From: Phymatolithon calcareum
Taxonomy: Eukaryota > Rhodophyta > Florideophyceae > Hapalidiales
Length of the DNA: 64,000 bases
Direction of reading: 5' to 3'
Assembly (NCBI GenBank): GCA_977006965.1
Contig: OZ345379.1
Span: 620,001-684,000 of the forward strand
Shown here in pieces: positions 9,947 to 19,676 of this stretch (the first letter of the stretch is position 1; each line of letters begins with the position of its first letter). The position numbers were made by a program, and so were the translations under genes. The notes beneath the pieces are model-generated. The model was not told where the DNA came from. It did no database searches and worked only from the letters and a program-made list of their open reading frames with translations.

Positions 9947-10888
9947 ATGGTTTTGATGGCTTTCTGCCCAACTTGCCTTCTCCCTCGAGCCCACGGAACG
10001 CGGCAACTCAAACTAACGAATCGGTTCACACAGGTGACAAAAACTGCTGGCAATAGAGCTAAGCTAGAAACCATCAAGAGAATTCAAATTCATGCCAAAA
10101 TTTCCCCATCGTTTGGCAGAGGTGTCCTCTTCCCGAAACGGCTCGTCGGTTTGTACGAACTGGAGCGATTGGGCGTAAACACGAAGGAGCTAATAGCGCC
10201 CGATTCTCGCGACGAATTGGGCTTCAGCTTGGCAATTGCAACTACTGTAATCGCTACAATTGGAGTTCCTCTCGTGTCACCTGCAGTGAATCTGGAAGCG
10301 CCTGCCGCCGTGTTAATTGGCACTGCACTGGTCTTCTGGGCTGTGGATACCCTCGCCCTTGATGGGGTCCTATCCAGGGCGCTGTCAGCGATGGTGGCAG
10401 ATCGAAGACGAATTGCGCTTCATGAAGCTGGTCATTTCCTTGTATCTCATCTCCTTGGCATCTCCGTGACGGACTATGAATTACTTTCCGCGAAGCGTGT
10501 GTTGGGATCTGTCAACGGGAAGAAGTTGGCTTCTGGTGTTCAAATTGATTCTGACAAACAAAAACTCGATGCATACATGTTGTCAGCTGTTGGTATGGCC
10601 GGCATTTCGGCTGAAGTGCTTAACTTTGGCAAAAGCGAGGGAGGGATTGATGATATGGCCGAGGTGTCTAGGCTTGCGAAAGAAGTTTCACCCGGGAGAA
10701 TGACAGAGGAGGACCTGAAGAAGGTGTGCAGATGGGGACTGATGCAGGGTGTTACACTTCTGAAGGCGCACCCGGATGCGCTTTTGACGCTCACGGACGC
10801 TATGATGGACGGCCGGTCAGTCGAAGATTGCACTGCTCTTATTGATGCGAGTGTAGTAGAGAGTAATTTGAAGCCCATGGAGGCATAA
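9947..10888 (+). CDS. Stand-alone FtsH-type (M41) zinc metallopeptidase-like protein, probably plastid membrane
   Basis: This 313-residue protein carries the M41 peptidase signature HEAGH (residues 159-163). A downstream helix, VGMAGISAEVLNFG, continues into GGIDDMAEV, where FtsH proteases have the conserved (G/A)xxAE element and the third, Asp, zinc ligand. Two hydrophobic segments (about 92-112 and 119-137) precede the peptidase part, so it should be membrane-anchored. The basic, Ser/Thr-containing N-terminus without acidic residues up to about residue 40 suits an organellar transit peptide. Unlike true FtsH it has no AAA ATPase domain. Small proteins of this kind are known in plants and algae as plastid FtsH-like proteins of uncertain role. 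The zinc ligands are intact, so activity is possible. The ATG at 9947 is the first in frame and gives the transit-like leader. Confidence 0.75.
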   Translation: MVLMAFCPTCLLPRAHGTRQLKLTNRFTQVTKTAGNRAKLETIKRIQIHAKISPSFGRGVLFPKRLVGLYELERLGVNTKELIAPDSRDELGFSLAIATTVIATIGVPLVSPAVNLEAPAAVLIGTALVFWAVDTLALDGVLSRALSAMVADRRRIALHEAGHFLVSHLLGISVTDYELLSAKRVLGSVNGKKLASGVQIDSDKQKLDAYMLSAVGMAGISAEVLNFGKSEGGIDDMAEVSRLAKEVSPGRMTEEDLKKVCRWGLMQGVTLLKAHPDALLTLTDAMMDGRSVEDCTALIDASVVESNLKPMEA

Positions 10889-11833
10889 AATCTTTAGATT
10901 CAAGTAAATACTGACAGAATCCTGAAGCACTTAGCACAGCGCTAGCAAATGAGTTGGCACCATTTTTTGATCATTGCTTGCCGTTTGTCGATGGCACCTT
11001 TCTCTAAGAGAAACTCGGAGCTTCGCCTTTTGCGTGAGTGGGCTTTCCTACGGATAGATGCAATGTATCCCTTGACTGGGTCGCCGGGCTTCGATCAGTC
11101 TCTCCCAGGCCAATGCCAGAGGGTTTGGCAAAGCACAGTTCAGAGTTGAAAATACATTGGCATTGCGAGCTCGAGGGCACGTTGATCCGATATCGGATCA
11201 TCGGCGACGTACATATATATATGTACGTCGACTTCACGAAACGTAATTGACCCAAACCCAGTTCCATGGCAGCGTCCACCCGTTTGTTTGACAGGGCGTG
11301 CGAATCATCTTGTGTTTCGTGCATTTTATTCGTCAGAATTTTGAATCGTGTAGCCAATAGGAACTGCGTTTATTGATTCGCCCGGAATCATTGGTGAGAG
11401 CTCCATAAAATATCATAAAATCTCTATCATATACTGTCGGTTGGCGGAACGCTTACACACGTTTTCTGGGGATTCAACAGGTCGAGCAGGGCGTTGTTCA
11501 TGGTCCACGCAGGCAGTCCGCTACTGCGCACTGTACCACCCCATTTAGAAGCCTTAATTTATATCTCCACTTCTATTTCATTAGCGACACGCACGTCCGT
11601 CTTCACGGGCCGCCTCCGTGGCTCAATCGGCCTGCATTTTCTGTCGCAAATAACACGCGCAGGCCATCACTCCGCCACCCACTCACATTTCAGGTCAGTC
11701 TCTCCCATCGCTTCACGTAAGCGGAAAAAGTTTAGCGTGTGCTGGAACCGGGAAAAGGATTGGGGTGAGCCGACCAGCACCAACTTTATCGCGGCTCTTG
11801 AAGCAAACCTGTTCGTGGCTCACCATCCGACAA
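10889..11833. other. Intergenic region with two perfect palindromes
   Basis: No gene is seen. The main content is the palindrome pair at 11183-11230, listed separately. Open frames in 11494-11833 overlap the presumed 5' untranslated region of the SPRY gene and look non-coding. Confidence 0.45.
11183..11230. repeat. Two adjacent perfect palindromes (18 bp and 26 bp)
   Basis: tgatccgatatcggatca (11183-11200) and a 26-bp palindrome centred on an alternating AT core (11205-11230, ends cgacgtac and gtacgtcg) are only 4 bp apart. They lie between two co-oriented genes. They could form cruciforms or bind dimeric factors, but nothing shows a function. Confidence 0.85.
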
Positions 11834-13201
11834 ATGGTCCTCAGTTCCCTGCAGCTGGTTAGCCCCGCCAAGATTGCGGACGCCCTTCTGAACCTTCCTG
11901 CTCGCTGTCGACTTTTTATGCTCCGTCAGCAGTCGAGGGTCGTCTGCTCCTCAAAATCCTCAATGCCGTTTGCTGTAGGTATTGAGCTGGACCGCGAAGA
12001 CCTTGGTGACCTCACGGCGGCGGACGACGAAACTCCATCGGGATTGAAACGAGTCGACAGCTCTTCACCTCTCTTTGTCGCCACTATCATGCACCGAAAT
12101 GTCAGCACCCACGGCTTTATTTCCAGGGTCCTGTACGATGCGTCTAGCACGGAAATAAGCAAAGCATTCTCCGTCCCGCGCGGCGTCGTCGAAACTGTAT
12201 GGCTGACGGGTATACTTACCCAACCATCTCCTCCAAACTACAAAGCGCCAACGTTACGTTGGCATCCAAGACGTAATTCAATTGTTGGCAACGGCGTCGC
12301 GGATCGTCTGCACGAGGCAAAGTTTTCGGAACTTCATATAAGCAAACCCAAAGTTGACACCGCGTCGCGCGATTTTGCGGAAGCCCTTATCGGCAGACTT
12401 CAGGCCCTGGCCAGCAAAAGTCCTCCCTCGCGGCGACGTTCAGCTCGGAGTACACTAGCGCCATCGAAGCAGAGACAAACTGCGAAAAAGAACTGCGGCT
12501 TCAGTGCAACCGGACACCACCCGCACATCCATTTACTCTGTGACGATTACGCAATTTTCAAGCGGGAGGACGGACTTTACAAATGTGCACGCTCATCGGC
12601 GGTAATCTCAGCACTATCGCGAGAATCTGAACTTTCCGAAAGACACAGCTACTTTGAGGTGCATGTAGTGCAGGATGAAGGAGCTGGAGGCATAAGTATT
12701 GGACTTTCGTCAGATAAACTTCCCCTAAACAAATTGGTAGGGAGCGATTATCACAGCTGCGGGCTCCACAGTTCCGGGCAAGTTGTTCGACGGGGTGGCG
12801 ATTTTTCCGCTCTCGGTCGTCCGTATAAAAGTGGCGATCGTGTCGGCTGCCTCGTCACTGTGCGTGGACGCACAGCGCGTGTCCCCGTTGCAAATCCGCC
12901 TGTATCGGAACTGGGATCACATACTGGCTCCTACGAGGGCCGAGCGGCTATGGAGGCTTCACTCCCAACGCGCAGTGAGAGCGTTGATCTCACTTTTTTC
13001 GTCAACGGTGAGCGGCAAGGCACAGTTTGCGAGCCACTTTGGCAGAACGTCGCGGAGACGGAACGGCATCTCTATCCCACTGTGTCGTTGTACAAAAAGG
13101 GCTCCAAGGCGGTCATCCGGTGCTGCCCTGGGGACTGGCAGATGGGAAGGGATAAAATTGTTGGTGCTGAGGAGAATGTTTACTCCATATGCGGCGAATA
13201 A
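11834..13201 (+). CDS. SPRY-domain protein
   Basis: This is a 455-residue protein with a C-terminal SPRY domain (roughly residues 190-440). Landmarks include HSYFEVHVVQD, GGISIGLSSDKLPLN, VGSDYHSCGLHSSG, YKSGDRVGCLVTV and VDLTFFVNGERQG, the standard order of SPRY strands. SPRY domains are protein-interaction modules found in RanBPM, Ash2L and ubiquitin-ligase adaptors. The N-terminal half is basic and Ser/Arg-rich near residues 180-230 and has no domain I recognise, so the partner and pathway are unknown. No RING, LisH or BTB partner domain is evident. I start at the first in-frame ATG; the frame is open 69 bases further upstream without another ATG. It is convergent with the Sec8-like gene. 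Confidence 0.8.
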   Translation: MVLSSLQLVSPAKIADALLNLPARCRLFMLRQQSRVVCSSKSSMPFAVGIELDREDLGDLTAADDETPSGLKRVDSSSPLFVATIMHRNVSTHGFISRVLYDASSTEISKAFSVPRGVVETVWLTGILTQPSPPNYKAPTLRWHPRRNSIVGNGVADRLHEAKFSELHISKPKVDTASRDFAEALIGRLQALASKSPPSRRRSARSTLAPSKQRQTAKKNCGFSATGHHPHIHLLCDDYAIFKREDGLYKCARSSAVISALSRESELSERHSYFEVHVVQDEGAGGISIGLSSDKLPLNKLVGSDYHSCGLHSSGQVVRRGGDFSALGRPYKSGDRVGCLVTVRGRTARVPVANPPVSELGSHTGSYEGRAAMEASLPTRSESVDLTFFVNGERQGTVCEPLWQNVAETERHLYPTVSLYKKGSKAVIRCCPGDWQMGRDKIVGAEENVYSICGE

Positions 13202-14204
13202 TTATCAAGTTGCGGAGTGGCTTTTCGGATCGTCTGCAATTTTGTATGTGCTTACCGACGTTGAATATTTCGTTTATAGCATACTGCTGTACAGGTAGTG
13301 CGCGATAAAGGCTGTCCAAGCTAGGCGATTCCCGATCGCTCAAGAGCGGTACAAATGCCTGGTTTTTCGTTCGTGACGCCTCGTTCGCGTGTCAAGATTA
13401 GTGTGAAAACAAAGGAATCACTCCTCATCCTTTTTCGTAGAACCGAGTGGGGCGCATTTTGGACGCCTGCAATTCGATGGGTTTTGCTAGCCTGGACAGT
13501 AACTTAGTCGCTGACGGCTCGTTCTCGCGAAGTTGACGCTCTCGGCTTCAGTATTTGCTCAAGGAAATGAGGCTAGAAGGAATAGAAACTACAGCGCAAA
13601 CGCCGACGAGCCCTCAGACAAGAAGTTAACACGGAAAGATATCGATTTGAAAACCTTGTGCTTTTCACGCAGCTCTCCACTGCACGCCTACCTCTCTCTC
13701 TTGGTTTAATGGAGAGCGCCAAAAGTACGCCGGGCCATGTGCATATACTGTATTTGCACGATTTTGGAAGCAATCGACTTTCTATACAATATTTTCAGCC
13801 ATGTTAGCCGTACTAGCATGCTGTCTACTTGTCGTCAGCCCTGATTCTACAGTAAAATCCGTCATTCGTTGAATCTAAGACTTTCTTTTCTCCTTAATAG
13901 TTCAGTCTATTGGTGTTACTACCCCTATCGATGGTCGAGCTACAAACCGACAGGGCATGCTCTTGTATTTCCCTGCCTGAAATATGGAATAACTGCACAA
14001 CGTCTACTTCGTTCTTGTTCTGCAATTCAGTGTTGCAGCCCTGATCTATGATAATTCCACGAACTGACAGGTGCACCCCTATGTGTCGCTGTATAATTTT
14101 ACTTGAGCAAGATGTTTCTGCATCCTATCAGTCACCATGTACTAGTTTAGATAAAGTAAGGCACGAAGTTCGTGGCTAACAGTGAAAAATTAGCCCAGTC
14201 AGAT
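13202..14204. other. Convergent intergenic region, nothing seen
   Basis: About 1 kb separates the 3' ends of the SPRY and Sec8-like genes. Short open frames on both strands have no coding character. Confidence 0.45.
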
Positions 14205-17200
14205 CTAAAGCATCCCAGATGCATACATCAGAGCGCGACATTGTTCCGAAGTACGATCACCGACAAGATTTTCGTCCTCAAGAGCAAGTGTCTGCACCAG
14301 AATACGGCTTGCGACCGCAATCGCCCTATCTCTCCGTCTCACGTTTCGCAGCCCAGCAGCAATTGCAAGATCCACGCCTGAGAAAATTTCGTCCTGTTGC
14401 CCTGCAAGTAGGGCAGATTTAGACACACGGAATCGCATCGAGAGTTCCACATTTTCTTCTCTTGCAAACCCGACCATTCGATTTTCCGCTATTGTGAGCG
14501 ACTGTGCGTCCGGCACGAACGGTCCGTCCACATTCTCTGCGAAGCAGTCCTTTACAATGCTGTTGTCGCTCTGCGGAATACGATCACCGTACTCATCAAA
14601 TTCATACAGTCTTGAAGATGTCTCATCATCCTCGACTTCCTCGTAATCCTCCATGATCACATCCTCACCACACAAGGAGCTTCCATCTTGAGACATGACA
14701 GACGGAACGTATGCCGTTTCAATTTCGCGTAGAGAATGTACGGACAGCCAGTAGCAACGAAGCATTATTTCCGCGCGTAGCAGACACACCGCTGGAGTTA
14801 CCACTTGCGTATCGAGCGCGTTCATGGCACACTCCATGCGTCCTAGTACCGTACACACTGTGCTGAGCATGGCCATTTCAGTGCCTGTTGTCCCTTGTCT
14901 GATCCTCTGCCGCAGTCGCTGCAAAGGATACACACAGCTGTTTTTGCTCACCGAAAGCGCTGACCATCGTGCTCCAACCGAGGCGTCCAAAGCACCATAT
15001 TGGCTCAGCTTGGAATCCGCACTCCACTTTTGAATTTCAGTGCTGATACTATTCAATCCTTGGATAAGCCGAACGACAGCCTTCCATTCATTCTGTGACA
15101 AGAGCGTAGGACCATCGGATCCAGTATTGACAATACGTTGAACGACAGTTGTCAAGCTGTCAATAATAGGGTCTATTTCCGACAGTTCCGCAGACGATGA
15201 TGGTGTGTGTTGGTCAAACTCGGAACGCGGACTTAGATCGATGTCAAATCCCGGTTTGCATGTATTTCCTTGGAATTTTAAGCCTAGGTTCAAAACATCT
15301 TGAAGACCTTCCTGGAACAGACATCCTGCGTCTGTCCATTTTCCCACGAGCTTCAAAGCCTCTCTGCTTCTTTGAACTAGCGTCATGAGAACTTCCGAAG
15401 AAATCATGGACCCTACATGCTCAGCAATGTCCGGAATTGAAATCGCAATTCGAAGGCAGACAGCGATGGCATGAGCAAGCGGCTCCACATGCGGTGGCGG
15501 AGGAATTGTGTTACTCGACTTGTGCTCCGTCTGACTGTTTCGTGATTTCACAGGGGGAGGCTGCAAAAGAGACCCAGCTCTTTTACCGACAAAGCTTCGC
15601 ACGTACAATTGAAGATCTCGTTGCAAAGTTTGCACAAAAGACTTCGTAACATTGAGTAGATACTGATTCAATGCGTTTGTGAGATTCTGCGAAGTTAACG
15701 CTTGTCCAAAGCCATGCCATGGTGCCAAGAGTCGCTCACACTCTCTTGAAAATCGTTTCAGAATTAAGTGCATTACCTCCAAGTTGAATATAGAGCAGTC
15801 AATGCTATCGGGCAATACCCGCAGAGAACCATTGTTCCAAGTTTTTGATGAATGTCTTTCCATGTCCGACATTGTGCTGTACCGCGGGTTAAATGAGCCG
15901 GAATCTCGATTGAGTACTGGTGCAACCGCAGGACCAGTGGACACCTTCGGGGTCGCGAGAAGACTGAACAATCGCTCCATGTCAATACCTGAACCCGAGT
16001 CGATGTTTTCCCCGATACTTGACGACACTCTGGTGCCCAAAAATGTGGTCGACACGAAAATCAGAGCATTCTCCATCTGCTCACGAATGGAAACAATCGC
16101 AGAGAATAAATTTATCGATTCCCGCTGAAGAGAATTGGCAAGGGTGACAATTCGCCTCAAAGTTGCAGTAAAGTGGAAGCATATTCGGTTCAAAGTTGCA
16201 CAGCAAATTTTTTCAGTGACACTGGGCAATTCTTTGCGGGAGAAGCAACTGCGGTTATTCTCAACGGACTTCACATTAAGTGTCCTGCCTGCATACGGGT
16301 CGTATGTTGAAGACGCCTTGGCAAGTTGCAATTCTGTCTGTATAGCATGTTCAATGACAGCCTGCGCTTCACGCGCAGTGACTTTTTCAATGCTTCGACA
16401 TGCATGACCGGCACCACGCAAAACGTCTAGGGCTTGCACGATTTGCGGTAAAGCGTCTTGGACAGCCATGCTGAGCTCCACGAATCCGATCGGGATTGGA
16501 GTTGCAGTTGCATTCTCTGATGTCGGAAAGAGAGGTAGCGCTGGAAGAAACGACCTTCCTACCGATGTCTCCTCCTCATCCAGTTCCGTGATCGACTTCT
16601 GGTGCAAAGAGTGGGGGGTAGTGACAGAGTCAACACGTGTTGGATGACACTCGGGGACGCCGAAAATGCCTTGCAGTAGCAGCTTTTCAAGCTCTTCGCG
16701 CATACTCTCGAGCCGCTGTTCAAGCTCCTTACGAATAGGATCCAGTGCCTCGACGACCAGCAAACGCTTGTGAAACGCAGCAGCGCTTATAGTTGCAATT
16801 TCTTTGGCGCGGGCAACGTAGTCCGGTTGCAACGAGGTAAGGGACCTTGGGTCAAGGGCGCTGGAACGAGTGACGCTATTTTCGAAAATGGTGGCCATAG
16901 AATGACCATGAGACGGAAACGGTTCTGCAACGGCAGTTCGAGCTTCACGGTCCTTCAATTGTCGCATTTGCTCAGCAACGCTCTGGACCTGCTCGAGCAG
17001 ACGAAGGTTCGATGAAATGCGCTCGGTGTCATTAAGAGCGTCGATAGTGATTTGCGGACGTGCACCTTCATTTGCAGAGCGCGCGAGACCGCACACATCA
17101 GATGTGAGTGCTGAAGCTTGCTGTGTGAGAAAGAGCGATGAGGAAAGACTTTCGACAATGCTCCTAAACTCTGGCCATGCCGGCACACGGTCGGTAAACC

Positions 17201-17387
17201 TCTCACCGAGCTTTTCTTGAATATTTACAAGTTCAGAGCGATAATTGTCTCGCTCTTCCGAGTTCAGATGGACGACTTGCGCGGCTGTGGTGGCCGGGGT
17301 GAAGGTATTGGAGGAGAATTGAACGGGAATGGCGAGATTGGTTAAGGATTGTGGCTGGGATTCAATTGGATTCGTCTCCGCGGCCAT
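14205..17387 (-). CDS. SEC8: Exocyst complex component Sec8-like (EXOC4)
   Basis: This 1,060-residue, largely helical protein has no membrane segment or enzymatic motif. Order and local patterns fit Sec8. There is a coiled N-terminal third (a Leu/Glu-rich stretch at about 205-240, ALDPIRKELEQRLESMREEL). A middle tethering region follows (NQYLLNVTKSFVQTLQRDLQL). Near the C-terminus LRAEIMLRCYWLSVHSLREI resembles the Sec8 segment that is followed by an acidic loop, here EDYEEVEDDETS. The ending IAVASRILVQTLALEDENL also resembles the Sec8 terminus. Sec8 belongs to the octameric exocyst, which tethers secretory vesicles at the plasma membrane. Length is close to plant SEC8. Similarity is weak throughout, so another multisubunit tethering factor is possible. 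I use the ATG at 17387; the frame extends one codon upstream as GTG. Confidence 0.6.
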   Translation of the reverse strand: MAAETNPIESQPQSLTNLAIPVQFSSNTFTPATTAAQVVHLNSEERDNYRSELVNIQEKLGERFTDRVPAWPEFRSIVESLSSSLFLTQQASALTSDVCGLARSANEGARPQITIDALNDTERISSNLRLLEQVQSVAEQMRQLKDREARTAVAEPFPSHGHSMATIFENSVTRSSALDPRSLTSLQPDYVARAKEIATISAAAFHKRLLVVEALDPIRKELEQRLESMREELEKLLLQGIFGVPECHPTRVDSVTTPHSLHQKSITELDEEETSVGRSFLPALPLFPTSENATATPIPIGFVELSMAVQDALPQIVQALDVLRGAGHACRSIEKVTAREAQAVIEHAIQTELQLAKASSTYDPYAGRTLNVKSVENNRSCFSRKELPSVTEKICCATLNRICFHFTATLRRIVTLANSLQRESINLFSAIVSIREQMENALIFVSTTFLGTRVSSSIGENIDSGSGIDMERLFSLLATPKVSTGPAVAPVLNRDSGSFNPRYSTMSDMERHSSKTWNNGSLRVLPDSIDCSIFNLEVMHLILKRFSRECERLLAPWHGFGQALTSQNLTNALNQYLLNVTKSFVQTLQRDLQLYVRSFVGKRAGSLLQPPPVKSRNSQTEHKSSNTIPPPPHVEPLAHAIAVCLRIAISIPDIAEHVGSMISSEVLMTLVQRSREALKLVGKWTDAGCLFQEGLQDVLNLGLKFQGNTCKPGFDIDLSPRSEFDQHTPSSSAELSEIDPIIDSLTTVVQRIVNTGSDGPTLLSQNEWKAVVRLIQGLNSISTEIQKWSADSKLSQYGALDASVGARWSALSVSKNSCVYPLQRLRQRIRQGTTGTEMAMLSTVCTVLGRMECAMNALDTQVVTPAVCLLRAEIMLRCYWLSVHSLREIETAYVPSVMSQDGSSLCGEDVIMEDYEEVEDDETSSRLYEFDEYGDRIPQSDNSIVKDCFAENVDGPFVPDAQSLTIAENRMVGFAREENVELSMRFRVSKSALLAGQQDEIFSGVDLAIAAGLRNVRRRDRAIAVASRILVQTLALEDENLVGDRTSEQCRALMYASGML

Positions 17388-18347
17388 CACAGCTTTGACG
17401 TCCTAATCAAGTGCCCTATGCAAAGCTCTTCAGCATAGTTTTACAATTCAGGACGGTGACACGGTCGAGGGCCCTACTCCCATTCCCGGTTGGCGAACCT
17501 TCTTTCGTTTCGGAAATTGTCGTGGAGTCAAGCTTTTCGTCCGCTCGTCTATCTTGGGGTGGAAAACGCAAGTTTCATATGTTTGGCCACGCAACGGTCC
17601 CCTCACCGGGCCGGCGACCCCCTGTCAGCCTTCGTACGTAGTCATAAAATTTATCATTTTTTAGAGCCTCATGAGTGAACTGTTGACGTCGACTCTTTCG
17701 CAAAAATTAATTTGGAAATTAATTTAGGATCGCCAATCCACGCCAGATTCTCTCGAATGCATCCAGATTTCGATTCGTTGAGGAAAATGCGCATGACACC
17801 TGGAGAGCAGTCTCCATCCAGTGCGCTTGCTTGTCGTTTCACGCAGAACCGACACGTGTGCAGCCACTCATTCCTCCTCTCCATTGCGTCCACGTCATTA
17901 TCCAATTGAACGACTGCACAGTCTTCTTGCATACAGAAAGCGTTCAAGCACCAGCATTTCGTGTAAACAATGTAGCCTCTTGGAGAGAAGGTGAGTCTTA
18001 GATGCCATCTTCGAAGGGTTGATGTGGCCATCAAAAGTTTTTCAACATCAGCTCAGATATATAACTCACTGCACTTCTCTGCTTAGATAAAGTAAAATTG
18101 GGGAAGAAGCCGTTGCAAATGTTGGAAGTCCATCGAACATGGAGCACCCATGTCGGAGGATACAGATATGTATTAAAATCCAACAAAATCCTTATTGCAA
18201 CAAATTCTTCCACTTTATTGTTCCGCATCAAACCACTTGGAGCCGCTCAACAGCACATGCATGGCATTACCACCCAGCGACTTCGGCATATAGCGCGTCT
18301 GTTTCCTGCCTTTTTCACTATACAAAGTGACGTCAAGTTGTACACGC
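17388..18347. other. Intergenic region; small doubtful frame at 17669-18034
   Basis: The region lies between the 5' end of the Sec8-like gene and the 3' end of the zinc-finger gene. A minus-strand frame of 121 codons at 17669-18034 is Cys-rich in its middle (WLHTCRFC). It begins with a weak context, matches no family I know and is probably not a gene. Confidence 0.35.
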
Positions 18348-19676
18348 CTAGTAGTTCGAGTTTGAGGACCGCTGCGATTGATTAAGCGGAGGGTGAACAG
18401 GGTTCGGCGCATTATGAGCAGGCGAGTCCGGCGGAAGCGGTGAGAACGGCGCCAAAGGACTCAACGGCATGGGCGACAATCCTGGGCACACGATCGGCGA
18501 GCTCGCCGGCAACGGAGAGCATCTTGTCGGTGGTGCAAAACCGGCAAAGATATTTCCAGTCCGCATGAAGTGATCCTGTGCTCCGATAATTCGCTCAGCG
18601 CCCTCGTCATCACTATCGTCCAATTCCATGGAGATCGGCATTTTGAACATTTTCGGTCCATGCATGACCGGCGGTTTGGCGGCCGATGACATACTTCCCG
18701 GTAATTTGTTGTCGAATACATTTTTCTGCCCATTTGCTGCAGACTCCAAACTTCCGAGACTTTGCTTCGCTGCATAAAAGGGTTTAGGCATGGACGCTGG
18801 AATCACTGGCGGACGACCAGCAGTCGGCATATGCTTCTCCAAAATCGTAGATGGTGCCGGCAGAGGTTGCGATTCGGTTGGATGTCCAGATTGGCCTGGA
18901 TATGTTCCATTCAATGCAATATGTTGACCTTGCGAATTAAACGGTTTATGGGTTAACTGATGCGAAGATGGAGATGTCTGGTTACCTTGATATTGCGGCA
19001 TGTGCTGCAACCCTCCGAGCGGCATGTTACGCATCAACGCTGTATTGCGCGCTGCTGCGTCGGCGTTTGTGGATTCCGGGATTCCGGGCATTGAAAATTG
19101 GCCAAACTGCAACATGTTACCAGATAAATGTTGCACATGCGATTGCCCGACCGCTTGACGGGCAAGATGGTGCTGGAAGGCAGAGTGTTGAGCCCGGGAG
19201 GAAGAGATTTGAGATGCGTGACGCGCAACCTCCGCACTACCCTGGTGAAAGTCAACCGAAGTGGGAAGCCCCGGGTTAGGGAGTGAGGGCGATGGAATGG
19301 GAATGATTGCGGGGTTTTGAATGTTAGTCACATGTGTCCGTGGTGGGGATTCGGCCGGAGATATCGGGGTTGTCGGTACCCTTCCATCATTTCGCATGCC
19401 GGTTCCACCATTATGAATCACCTTGTGTCGCTTCGGGACGGACTGCACGTCGGATTCGGCGTCACGGCGAGAGGGGGTGCAGTTCTGTTCGTGGAACGAA
19501 ACGGACGACTTCCACATAAAACGGCGATTACATCCCGGTCGAGAGCATGCGTACGGCTTTTCGCCGGTGTGTTTGCGAGAGTGTACCTTGAGATTTGCCT
19601 TCTTGTTGAATTCGCGAGAGCAAACTGGACATGCGTAAACTTTCGCGGCGCCATCCGAAGTAGTGCTTGACGCCAT
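18348..19676 (-). CDS. C2H2-type zinc-finger protein, putative transcription factor
   Basis: A 442-residue protein has two tandem zinc fingers at its N-terminus. Finger 1 uses C16, C19, H32 and H36. The linker HTGEKPYAC is the canonical inter-finger linker of DNA-binding C2H2 proteins. Finger 2 uses C44, C49, H62 and C66, so it is a C2HC variant with a cysteine in place of the last histidine. The remaining 370 residues are rich in Pro, Ser, Gln and His and look disordered, ending in a Pro-rich tract (PLSPLAPFSPLPPDSP). This layout suits a nuclear DNA-binding regulator with a long activation or interaction tail. The target is unknown. The ATG is well placed, 13 codons before the first zinc ligand. 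Confidence 0.85.
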   Translation of the reverse strand: MASSTTSDGAAKVYACPVCSREFNKKANLKVHSRKHTGEKPYACSRPGCNRRFMWKSSVSFHEQNCTPSRRDAESDVQSVPKRHKVIHNGGTGMRNDGRVPTTPISPAESPPRTHVTNIQNPAIIPIPSPSLPNPGLPTSVDFHQGSAEVARHASQISSSRAQHSAFQHHLARQAVGQSHVQHLSGNMLQFGQFSMPGIPESTNADAAARNTALMRNMPLGGLQHMPQYQGNQTSPSSHQLTHKPFNSQGQHIALNGTYPGQSGHPTESQPLPAPSTILEKHMPTAGRPPVIPASMPKPFYAAKQSLGSLESAANGQKNVFDNKLPGSMSSAAKPPVMHGPKMFKMPISMELDDSDDEGAERIIGAQDHFMRTGNIFAGFAPPTRCSPLPASSPIVCPGLSPMPLSPLAPFSPLPPDSPAHNAPNPVHPPLNQSQRSSNSNY

